From contig CALGIG010000029.1 in NCBI GenBank assembly GCA_937915865.1, positions 1 through 64,000 of the forward strand: a stretch of 64,000 nucleotides of DNA, written 5' to 3'. Below, piece by piece: positions 50,168 through 57,142 of the stretch. Source of the DNA: an uncultured Prolixibacteraceae bacterium (GTDB lineage Bacteria > Bacteroidota > Bacteroidia > Bacteroidales > Prolixibacteraceae). The notes below the pieces were generated by a model. That model ran no database searches and was not told the origin of the DNA. It saw only the letters and a program-made list of their open reading frames with translations. Made by a program: the position numbers and the translations under genes. Position 1 is the first letter of the stretch. Each line of letters opens with the position of its first letter.

Positions 50168-50213
50168 GTCTTTGTGGTAAGGACGTTGCATGCAACGTCC
50201 TTACCACAAAGAC
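50168..50213. repeat. 46-bp perfect palindrome after metG
   Basis: 23-base arms without loop or mismatch, centred at 50190/50191 (ACGTTGCATGCAACGT core). It has no T-run, so it is unlikely to be an ordinary terminator. Confidence 0.9.
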
Positions 50214-50237
50214 CCTACCAAGATGACCAAAAATAAA

Positions 50238-50350
50238 ACCGCCCAACTACTGTTGGGTGGTCCTTCGTAAGCTTCAGTGCCGCGTCAAGCGGATCGGCTG
50301 CTTACTCACTATAAATCGAACCCGCTTTCTTACGAGAAGGCGGGTTTTTA
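50238..50350 (+). ncRNA. Candidate three-hairpin structured RNA
   Basis: Hairpin 1: ACCGCCCAAC (50238-50247) with GTTGGGTGGT (50252-50261), ten pairs. Hairpin 2: GTAAGC (50267-50272) with GCTTAC (50300-50305), inner CCGC/GCGG. Hairpin 3: AACCCGC (50319-50325) with GCGGGTT (50340-50346) then TTTT, a terminator. No coding frame fits. It may be a small RNA or a leader of the next operon; no known RNA family is recognised. Confidence 0.4.
50319..50350 (+). terminator. Terminator before the RelB-like gene
   Basis: AACCCGC/GCGGGTT stem followed by TTTTT; third hairpin of the candidate RNA at 50238-50350. Confidence 0.65.
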
Positions 50351-50414
50351 AATTCAGGATTTTACCATTCGATAAAAAGGGCAGAATTCGAACTCTGAGC
50401 ATAGCGAAAAATGC

Positions 50415-50422
50415 TAATTTTG
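50415..50422 (+). promoter_or_regulatory. -7 box (TAATTTTG) of the RelB/RelE-like pair
   Basis: Perfect TAnnTTTG; predicted start about 4-10 bases before the first ATG, so a very short leader. Confidence 0.45.
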
Positions 50423-50432
50423 CTAAAAAACA

Positions 50433-50684
50433 ATGCTTATGAATTCGCTGGAACTCAAAAATAAAATCATCAAACAAATTGATAGTTTGAATGAAGCAGA
50501 GTTTGAAAGGGTGTACCGTCAGTTACTGGAAATTCTCAAATCGGCAAACCACTATAAATTGTCGGAAGAAGAAAATGAAGCCATTGATTCGGCTTTAAAA
50601 GTAAGCGAAGAAGGAGAAACATACACCAAAAATGAAGTAATTGCCGAAGCCAGAAATAAATTTCCAAACCTGAAGTTCAAATGA
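50433..50684 (+). CDS. RelB-like antitoxin (predicted)
   Basis: 83 residues (81 if ATG 50439 is used). N-terminal helical half ELKNKIIKQIDSLNEAEFERVYRQLLEIL, then a charged tail with NEAIDSALKVSEEGETYTKNEVIAEARNKF that could wrap the toxin. No clear DNA-binding domain. It overlaps the RelE-like gene by four bases, the typical coupling of antitoxin and toxin. Identity rests mainly on this context. Confidence 0.75.
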   Translation: MLMNSLELKNKIIKQIDSLNEAEFERVYRQLLEILKSANHYKLSEEENEAIDSALKVSEEGETYTKNEVIAEARNKFPNLKFK

Positions 50685-50974
50685 GGACTGTTCGCTGGAA
50701 CAAACTTGCGCGGCTTGATTACTATCAAAACATCAGCTACTTACTAGAAAACTGGTCAGATAAAGAGGCTCAGAACTTTATCGACAAAGTATTTGAAATT
50801 GAAACGATGCTGGCAAAAGGCAATATCGAATTTCAGAATACTAATCGTTTGGGTATAAAACGTTGCGTGATTAACAAACAGATTTCATTGTTTTACAGGG
50901 AAATAAACAGAAACAACATCGAACTTCTTCGCTTTTGGAACAATAACCAGAATCTGAAAAACCTGAATCTTTAG
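50681..50974 (+). CDS. RelE/ParE-superfamily toxin
   Basis: 97 residues with the fold order of RelE/ParE: VRWNKLARLDYYQNISYLLENWSDKEAQNFIDKVFEI (two helices), then strands GIKRCVINKQISLFYREINRNNIELLRFWNNNQN. RelE toxins cut mRNA on the ribosome and ParE toxins block gyrase; the sequence does not decide, although the NxxxLLRFWNNNQNP-like ending is typical of the ParE-like branch. A terminator follows at 51000-51030. Confidence 0.85.
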   Translation: MRTVRWNKLARLDYYQNISYLLENWSDKEAQNFIDKVFEIETMLAKGNIEFQNTNRLGIKRCVINKQISLFYREINRNNIELLRFWNNNQNLKNLNL

Positions 50975-50999
50975 ATTGTTGCCTTTTAGATTTATATCG

Positions 51000-51030
51000 A
51001 AACCGCTTTTGTACGCAAGAGCGGTTTTTT
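51000..51030 (+). terminator. Terminator after the RelE-like gene
   Basis: AACCGCT (51001-51007) pairs with AGCGGTT (51020-51026), then TTTT. Confidence 0.75.
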
Positions 51031-51045
51031 CGCTCCAAAATTTGA

Positions 51046-51128
51046 AATAACCCTAACTTTGTTACAAGATTTGCCAAAAATTACCCTAACTTTGTGCCAA
51101 AATTTGTCGAAAATTACCCTAACTTTGT
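51046..51128 (+). repeat. Three direct repeats with 33-bp period before the ATPase gene
   Basis: CCCTAACTTTGT occurs at 51051, 51084 and 51117, exactly 33 bases apart. Copies 2 and 3 share a longer unit (AAAATTACCCTAACTTTGTG). Each contains TAACTTTG, a perfect -7 box; the last ends four bases before the ATG. Confidence 0.85.
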
Positions 51129-51131
51129 GAC

Positions 51132-52496
51132 ATGTTTAAACGCAATGTCATCGGTGAGCTTGAAGAATGGCGAACAAAAAGTGATCGTAAGCCATTGGTA
51201 TTGAGAGGTGCGAGGCAGGTTGGTAAAACAACTCTGGTTCGTCAGTTCGCTTCTCAGTTCGACCAGTTTATTTACCTGAACCTTGAACTGCCCTCAGATC
51301 GCGAACCATTTGTTCAGTTTACCAGCATTGAGACCCTTGTTCAGGCATTGTTTTTCATTAAAAACTGCTCGCTCGAAAAGAAGAAACAAACGCTGTTATT
51401 CATCGACGAAATTCAGGAAATCCCTTCAGCCTTAAACACTTTGCGATATTTTTATGAACAAGAGCCTGATATTGCTGTAATTGCAGCCGGAAGTATGTTG
51501 GAGTCGCTGTTCGACAAGAACATCAGTTTCCCGGTTGGTCGTGTCGAGTATAAAGTGGTGCGGCCAGCTTCGTTTCCTGAATTCTTGGATGCAATGGGCG
51601 AAACTGCGGCTTTGGAGCAGTTGATGCGCGTTCCGATTGCCGGGTTTGCTCATTCCAGATTGCTCCAGTTGTTTCACACTTACGCGCTGATTGGCGGAAT
51701 GCCCGAGATTGTTAAAACCTACAGCGAGAAAAAAGATTTGCTGGCTTTGTCGCCGATTTACGACTCGCTTATTGCTTCGTACATGGACGATGTGGAGAAA
51801 TATGCGACTTCCGATTCGCAAATTCAGCACATCAGGCATGCTATCCGGGCTTCGTTTCAGGAGGCTGGAACCCGGATTAAGTACGAAGGTTTTGGAAATT
51901 CACCCTACCGTTCGCGCGACATGGGCGAGGCGTTGCGTACCTTGGAGAAAGCACTTTTGATTCAGTTGTTGTTCCCGGTGACGTCAGCCAAATTGCCGTT
52001 GTTGCCCGACATTAAAAAGTCGCCCAAATTGCAGATATTGGATTCAGGATTAATGAATTACGCGGCTGGCATTCAACGGGAAATATTGGGAACAACCGAT
52101 TTGAATTTGGTTTATCAGGGCAAATTAATTGAACATTTGATCGGGCAGGAAATTCTATCGGTGCAATCTTCGGCTTTAGATCGCCTGAATTTTTGGGTTC
52201 GGGAGAAAAAGACCTCAAACGCCGAAGTAGATTTCGTTTTCCTAATTGAAGGAAAACTCATTCCAATTGAAGTTAAGTCGGGAAAAGAAGGAACTCTCAG
52301 ATCGTTGCACCTTTTCATGGACGAGGCGCCTCACCCGTTTGCTGTTCGTTTTTATGCCGGAGAATTGACAATTACTCAGCCAGAAACACCTTCGGGAAAA
52401 ACATACAAGCTATTAAACCTTCCGTATTACCTGGGGTCACAACTAAAAAAATATGTTTACTGGTTTGTGAGTCAATCGGCATCGAAAGCCAACTAG
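51132..52496 (+). CDS. AAA+ ATPase with DUF4143 (nuclease-fold) C-terminus
   Basis: 454 residues. The N-terminal AAA_14 domain has Walker A GARQVGKTT, Walker B LLFIDEIQEIP and sensor VIAAGSMLES. The DUF4143 C-terminus contains SNAEVDFVFLIEGKLIPIEVKSGKEG, a PD-(D/E)xK-like pattern (Asp and the ExK pair). These ATPases are very common in Bacteroidota, usually single genes, and are thought to be linked to toxin-antitoxin or mobile DNA, but no activity is established. Three 33-bp repeats cover its promoter and probably serve its own regulation. Confidence 0.88.
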   Translation: MFKRNVIGELEEWRTKSDRKPLVLRGARQVGKTTLVRQFASQFDQFIYLNLELPSDREPFVQFTSIETLVQALFFIKNCSLEKKKQTLLFIDEIQEIPSALNTLRYFYEQEPDIAVIAAGSMLESLFDKNISFPVGRVEYKVVRPASFPEFLDAMGETAALEQLMRVPIAGFAHSRLLQLFHTYALIGGMPEIVKTYSEKKDLLALSPIYDSLIASYMDDVEKYATSDSQIQHIRHAIRASFQEAGTRIKYEGFGNSPYRSRDMGEALRTLEKALLIQLLFPVTSAKLPLLPDIKKSPKLQILDSGLMNYAAGIQREILGTTDLNLVYQGKLIEHLIGQEILSVQSSALDRLNFWVREKKTSNAEVDFVFLIEGKLIPIEVKSGKEGTLRSLHLFMDEAPHPFAVRFYAGELTITQPETPSGKTYKLLNLPYYLGSQLKKYVYWFVSQSASKAN

Positions 52497-52575
52497 ATTT
52501 TTTGGTTCATTTCCTGATTTTGATTTCAGGAATTTAGTTTCTTTGTTTGGCTTTAATCGTTTTACCCTGCCGAAA

Positions 52576-53325
52576 ATGTCTGAAAAAGAATACTCGAATA
52601 ATTATCTCGATCATATTTCGCTCGATTGCGTAATTTTTGGATTTCACGCCAATCAGTTAAAAGTTTTGCTGCTTCACCTGAAAACTACAGGAGAATGGGC
52701 ATTACCCGGTGGTTTTGTGAGCGAGGAAGAAACGCTGGAAGTTGCAGCCAGCAGGGTGTTGAAAGAACGTACCCAAATGGATGAAATCTTTTTGCGTCAG
52801 TTCCATGTTTTTAGCGAACCTAACCGTTCGAACCGCAACCCTGCTATTTCCGATCTGGTAAGTTCTGGCCAACAACACCCCGAGTTGGAATGGTTTGACC
52901 AACGCTTTATTTCCGTAGGATTTTATGCTTTGGTGGAGTTTTCGCAGGTTCAGCCGCAGCCTGACGACCTTTCCGATTTCTGCAAATGGGCGAATATCGA
53001 CGAGGTTGGCCAGCTGATGATTGACCACAACATCATCCTGAATAAAGCGCTTGAGACGTTACGGTTGCAATTAACTTTTCAGCCTATTGGATACAATTTA
53101 CTTCCTGAAAAATTCACGATGACCGAACTTCGCAAATTGTACGAAACTATTCTCGGACAGGAACTCGACCGACGTAATTTTCAGCGGAAAATACTGGCTT
53201 ATGATATTTTAATCCGCCTGGACGAAGTAAAACAGGGCGTTGCACATAAAGCTCCAACTTTGTATTGCTTTAACCTGAAAAACTATAAAAAGGCATTGGC
53301 AGACGGACTTAACGGAAAGTGGTAA
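52576..53325 (+). CDS. Nudix-related transcriptional regulator (NrtR/AraR-like)
   Basis: 249 residues from ATG 52576. An N-terminal Nudix fold (LDCVIFGFHANQLKVLLLHLKTTGEWALPGGFV) is followed by a winged helix (FTMTELRKLYETILGQELDRRNFQRKILAYDIL). The Nudix box is degenerate: after GGFVSEEE it reads RVLKERTQM where active enzymes have REUxEExGU, so hydrolysis is unlikely and ligand binding more probable. In Bacteroidetes such proteins (AraR and relatives) control sugar-use genes; the GH95 gene 100 bases downstream is the natural target. Confidence 0.86.
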   Translation: MSEKEYSNNYLDHISLDCVIFGFHANQLKVLLLHLKTTGEWALPGGFVSEEETLEVAASRVLKERTQMDEIFLRQFHVFSEPNRSNRNPAISDLVSSGQQHPELEWFDQRFISVGFYALVEFSQVQPQPDDLSDFCKWANIDEVGQLMIDHNIILNKALETLRLQLTFQPIGYNLLPEKFTMTELRKLYETILGQELDRRNFQRKILAYDILIRLDEVKQGVAHKAPTLYCFNLKNYKKALADGLNGKW

Positions 53326-53424
53326 TCTGTTCCCTTCAAAAACTTTTAAAGCATCAGCACAGATCAGGATAATTGCATCCTAAAAATGATTATTTTCGTT
53401 GCTGATTAACAAACCTAAATACTT

Positions 53425-55743
53425 ATGAACCTCAGGTCGATAAAGCTTATCAGTATTACTTTTTTTGTTTTTGTTCAATTCATATCTTTTGCCGAAACTC
53501 CCAATAATTTAAAACTTTGGTACACCAAACCGGCAAAAAAATGGACTGAAGCTCTGCCAATTGGCAATGGCCGTTTGGGCGCCATGATTTATGGCGGCGT
53601 TGAAGACGATCAAATTCAGTTTAATGAAGAAACTTTATGGACTGGTTCGCCTAACGATTATGCGCATAAAGGGGCTTACCAGTATCTCGCCCAAATAAGG
53701 CAATTGCTTTTCGACGGAAAGCAAAAAGAAGCGGAAGATTTGGCTATGAAAGAATTTATAAGCGTTCCCCTGACTCAAAAGGCTTACCAGGCTTTTGGCG
53801 ATGTAAACATTCATTTTCCCAACCAGGCCGGATATACCAATTATCGCCGCGAACTGGATTTGACCAAAGCCATTCACCGTGTCTCGTACCAGGCAAACGG
53901 AGTAAATTTCATTCGCGAATATTTGTCGTCGAATCCCGATCAGGTAATTGTCATTCGCTTAATTGCTGACCAGAAAAAAGCATTGAATTTCAGTATAAAA
54001 ATGAATGCGCTGCACGAACAAAAAACCGTTAAAACTTCAGGAAATACAATTACGCTGAATGTTCAGGTGAAAGATGGCGCTTTACGTGGCGTTGCCACTG
54101 TAAAAGTTGTTACCGACGGAGCCATTAAAACCGAAGCCGATCAGCTTACCGTTTCAGGAGCGCAAAACGCAGTCCTGTACCTTGCTGCCAACACCAACTA
54201 CGTGAATTACAAAGATGTGAGTGGAAATCCGGAACAAAAAGTTGCGGCAACGCTGGCTAAAGTTGAAAAGAAAAAATTCGATTCGATTTTAGCTGCTCAT
54301 GAGGCCGATTACCAAAAATTGTTTGGCCGGTTCAATGTTCAGTTTTCGGAAAACGACCGCGTAAAACTGCCTACCAACGAACGAATTGCCGAATTCAGCA
54401 AATCGCCCGACGATCCGCAACTGTTGGCGCTTTACATTCAGTACGGAAGATATTTGTTGATTTCGAGCAGTCGCCCGGGATGCCAGCCTGCCAATTTGCA
54501 GGGAATCTGGTGCGATCAGCTGAAACCCGCATGGGACAGCAAGTGGACCGTGAACATCAATACTGAAATGAATTACTGGCCCGCAGAAATTGCAAACCTT
54601 TCGGAATGTCAGGAACCACTTTATAACATGATTGCCGATTGTGCCCAAACCGGTAAAACCGTGGCCAAAGAACATTACAATGCCAGCGGTTGGGTGTTGC
54701 ATCACAATACCGACATCTGGCGCGGTACAGCCCCGATAAACCATTCGAATCATGGTATATGGGTTTCGGGCGGCGCGTGGCTGAGCCGTCATTTGTGGGA
54801 ACATTACCTGTTTACACAGGATAAAGAATTTTTGAGAAATAGGGCTTATCCGCTGATGAAAGGTGCCGCCGAATTTTTTACTCAATTCCTGATCAAAGAC
54901 CCGAAAACCGGTTACCTGATCAGCACTCCTTCCAATTCTCCTGAAAACGGCGGTTTGGTTGCCGGACCAACGATGGATCACCAGATTATCCGCGCTTTGT
55001 TTCGCTCATGCATTGAAGCTTCCGACATTCTGGGAACCGACAAGGAATTTGCGCAGAAACTGAAAGGTATGCTTCTGCAGATTGCTCCAAATAAAATTGG
55101 CCAATACGGGCAATTGCAGGAGTGGATGGAAGATAAGGACAACCCCAAAGATACGCACCGCCATGTTTCGCATTTGTGGGCTGTCTATCCCGGAAATGAA
55201 ATCAACTGGAAAGATACTCCTGATTTAATGAAAGCTGCCCGCCAATCGCTGATTTATCGTGGCGACGATGGAACTGGCTGGAGCCTTTCATGGAAGATAA
55301 ACTTTTGGGCACGTTTCCTTGATGGAAATCACGCTTACGAGATGATTAAGTTGCTGTTCCGTCCGGTTGAAATTGAAAATACGGTTTATACCAAAGGCGG
55401 CGGTTCGTATACCAATTTGTTCGATGCCCATCCGCCGTTCCAGATTGATGGTAATTTTGGCGCACCTGCCGGAATGATTGAAATGCTTATCCAAAGCCAG
55501 TTGGGAACAATCGATCTTTTGCCTGCCTTGCCCGATGCTTTGCCGAATGGTAGAATTTCGGGAGTTTGCGCCCGTGGTGGTTTCGAGCTGGCCTTTGAAT
55601 GGCAAAACGGCAAACTTCAGAAAGTAAAGGTTTTATCCAAGGCTGGACAGAAATGTCATTTAAATTACGCCGGAAAATCTGTTGATTTTGATACGCAGAA
55701 AGGAAAAACTTACGCGTTTAACGGGGAGTTAAAAGCGTTATAA
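53425..55743 (+). CDS. Alpha-L-fucosidase-type glycoside hydrolase, GH95
   Basis: 772 residues with a signal peptide (ITFFVFVQFISFAE). An N-terminal beta domain opens LKLWYTKPAKKWTEALPIGNGRLGAMIYGGVEDD with FNEETLWTGSPNDY, the GH95 start; the (alpha/alpha)6 barrel follows with WTVNINTEMNYWPAEIANL, HHNTDIWRG and GAWLSRHLWEHY, then DGNFGAPAGMIEML and a C-terminal sandwich. GH95 enzymes invert alpha-1,2-L-fucosides, some L-galactosides. It probably acts in the periplasm on fucosylated glycans. Terminator shared with the convergent gene at 55748-55788. Confidence 0.94.
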   Translation: MNLRSIKLISITFFVFVQFISFAETPNNLKLWYTKPAKKWTEALPIGNGRLGAMIYGGVEDDQIQFNEETLWTGSPNDYAHKGAYQYLAQIRQLLFDGKQKEAEDLAMKEFISVPLTQKAYQAFGDVNIHFPNQAGYTNYRRELDLTKAIHRVSYQANGVNFIREYLSSNPDQVIVIRLIADQKKALNFSIKMNALHEQKTVKTSGNTITLNVQVKDGALRGVATVKVVTDGAIKTEADQLTVSGAQNAVLYLAANTNYVNYKDVSGNPEQKVAATLAKVEKKKFDSILAAHEADYQKLFGRFNVQFSENDRVKLPTNERIAEFSKSPDDPQLLALYIQYGRYLLISSSRPGCQPANLQGIWCDQLKPAWDSKWTVNINTEMNYWPAEIANLSECQEPLYNMIADCAQTGKTVAKEHYNASGWVLHHNTDIWRGTAPINHSNHGIWVSGGAWLSRHLWEHYLFTQDKEFLRNRAYPLMKGAAEFFTQFLIKDPKTGYLISTPSNSPENGGLVAGPTMDHQIIRALFRSCIEASDILGTDKEFAQKLKGMLLQIAPNKIGQYGQLQEWMEDKDNPKDTHRHVSHLWAVYPGNEINWKDTPDLMKAARQSLIYRGDDGTGWSLSWKINFWARFLDGNHAYEMIKLLFRPVEIENTVYTKGGGSYTNLFDAHPPFQIDGNFGAPAGMIEMLIQSQLGTIDLLPALPDALPNGRISGVCARGGFELAFEWQNGKLQKVKVLSKAGQKCHLNYAGKSVDFDTQKGKTYAFNGELKAL

Positions 55744-55747
55744 AACG

Positions 55748-55788
55748 AATTGCTTCTGGCGGCTAGTTGCTGGCTGCCAGAAGCAATT
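55748..55788. terminator. Bidirectional terminator between GH95 and the SDR gene
   Basis: AATTGCTTCTGGC (55748-55760) and its exact complement (55776-55788), with T-rich flank on the plus side. Confidence 0.8.
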
Positions 55789-55791
55789 GTT

Positions 55792-56745
55792 CTACTTCTT
55801 ATTTTCTTTGATTTTCGACAAATAGTCGTTCTCCAAAACCTGCTTAATACCAATGTGGTAAGGGGTTGCCTGAATGCCAAAACGTTTCTCGAATTTGCTG
55901 CTGTCGAAAACATAGTCGGACTGATTTTGGTAGAACATTTCCAGAATTTCTTTCATGATCGGGCTCATGTAGCCCAAAATCCAAACCATGTACTTGTTTA
56001 TGCGGTGGTAGCGCGGTTTTACGCCCAGTTCGCTGGCAATTAGCCAGGTCCATTGCTTACCAGTGAAAGGTTCTGGCGCGGTGGGCAAATGCCAAACCTG
56101 GTTGTAAGCATCTTCGGTATTGCCCAGCAAAGCCGTAGCTTTTCCGGCATCGGGGGTAAACGTATAAGAATGCACGGCATTCGGATTACCAAGTAAATTA
56201 GCTTTGCTCCCAATAACCAGCGGTTTGATGATGGTTTCGTTCATCATGCTCGAACGCCGGATTCCGGGGCCATAAAAGTCAGCCGAACGGGCAATCAGCG
56301 CGGTAAGTGTTCCGGCATTTACCTCATCCATAATCATTTGAGCAACCTCGGCCCTAACCTTCCCTTTTTTGCTGGGTGGCTTGATAGGCGTTTCCTCGGT
56401 CATGCGGTTCAGGTACTTTTTGTCGTACATGTACATATTATCGAAAAATACCAGTTTGGCGTTGAACTCCTTGCAGGCGTCAATCACGCTGCGCATAAAC
56501 TTTGGCCAGCAATTCTGCCATGTTTTGGTCACGTAAGGAAAACCGACAGTGACATAAACCACCTCGGAGCCTTTTACCGCTTTCCGAATGTTTTTAGGAT
56601 CGAGCAGATCGGCAGGCATCAGGTTGTCGGTAAGGTTTACCTTTTGCGGATGGCGATTTACAAGGCGAATATCGGTTGTGTAAGCGGTTAATGCTTTGGC
56701 AAGCTCAATTCCAATCGGGCCGCCGGCTCCAAGTATGGTTTGCAT
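55792..56745 (-). CDS. Atypical SDR, NAD-dependent epimerase/dehydratase-like
   Basis: 317 residues. ILGAGGPIGIELAKAL (residues 4-19) is a Rossmann nucleotide-binding loop, and VVYVTVGFPYVTKTWQNCWP, KLVFFDNMYMYDK and ARSADFYGPGI follow the extended/atypical SDR pattern. A YxxxK pair is not clear; in its place are MYMYDKKY residues. Substrate unknown; NAD(P)-dependent reduction or simply NADPH sensing are both possible. It follows the ABM monooxygenase-like gene by 32 bases on the same strand and is probably cotranscribed. Confidence 0.8.
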   Translation of the reverse strand: MQTILGAGGPIGIELAKALTAYTTDIRLVNRHPQKVNLTDNLMPADLLDPKNIRKAVKGSEVVYVTVGFPYVTKTWQNCWPKFMRSVIDACKEFNAKLVFFDNMYMYDKKYLNRMTEETPIKPPSKKGKVRAEVAQMIMDEVNAGTLTALIARSADFYGPGIRRSSMMNETIIKPLVIGSKANLLGNPNAVHSYTFTPDAGKATALLGNTEDAYNQVWHLPTAPEPFTGKQWTWLIASELGVKPRYHRINKYMVWILGYMSPIMKEILEMFYQNQSDYVFDSSKFEKRFGIQATPYHIGIKQVLENDYLSKIKENKK

Positions 56746-56777
56746 AATTTTACAGTTTTCAGGATAAAATGCGAAAA

Positions 56778-57053
56778 TCAGAATTCAAATTTCTCCAGTT
56801 TTATTTCAGAGAATTCCTGAAGGATAGCAATGTTTTTAACGAAATGGGCTGTTTTTTCGTGTGCCGAAAGAGCAGCGCTGTCGAGCCATGTTTCGCAGAT
56901 CAATAAAACGTTGGGGCGAGTTGAACTTTCATAAACATCGTAGGCAATGCAGCCATCTTCTTTTACCGAAAATTGAGTCAACTCTTTAGCTGCGTCAAGC
57001 ACTTTGGCCTGATTTTCAGCTTTAACCTGGATAAATACATTTAATCGAATCAT
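56778..57053 (-). CDS. ABM-domain protein (putative quinol monooxygenase, YgiN-like)
   Basis: 91 residues, a single dimeric alpha/beta-barrel domain: RLNVFIQVKAENQAKVLDAAKELTQFSVKEDGCIAYDVYESST and LLICETWLDSAALSAHEKTAHFVKNI. The His and the ETW region are typical of antibiotic-biosynthesis monooxygenase (ABM) domains, some of which oxidise quinols without cofactor. Cytoplasmic; the true substrate is unknown. Confidence 0.85.
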   Translation of the reverse strand: MIRLNVFIQVKAENQAKVLDAAKELTQFSVKEDGCIAYDVYESSTRPNVLLICETWLDSAALSAHEKTAHFVKNIAILQEFSEIKLEKFEF

Positions 57054-57142
57054 AGTGGTGTTTTTTTGTAAACGTAAAGATAGAACTATTTCACTGCCCG
57101 GAAATCAATTTTTTGTTAATTGAGAGCCCGGAACAAAGCCCG

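Noticed and set aside
50381..50412. tRNA-like fragment on the minus strand (AGTTCGAATTCTGCCC)
   Set aside because: It resembles a T-loop and 3' acceptor end, but T-stem pairs fail and no D or anticodon arm can be built; not called a tRNA or attachment site.
51046..51128. Three 33-bp repeats as a CRISPR array
   Set aside because: The repeat is contiguous with no unique spacers of suitable length, no cas genes, and it ends at a start codon.
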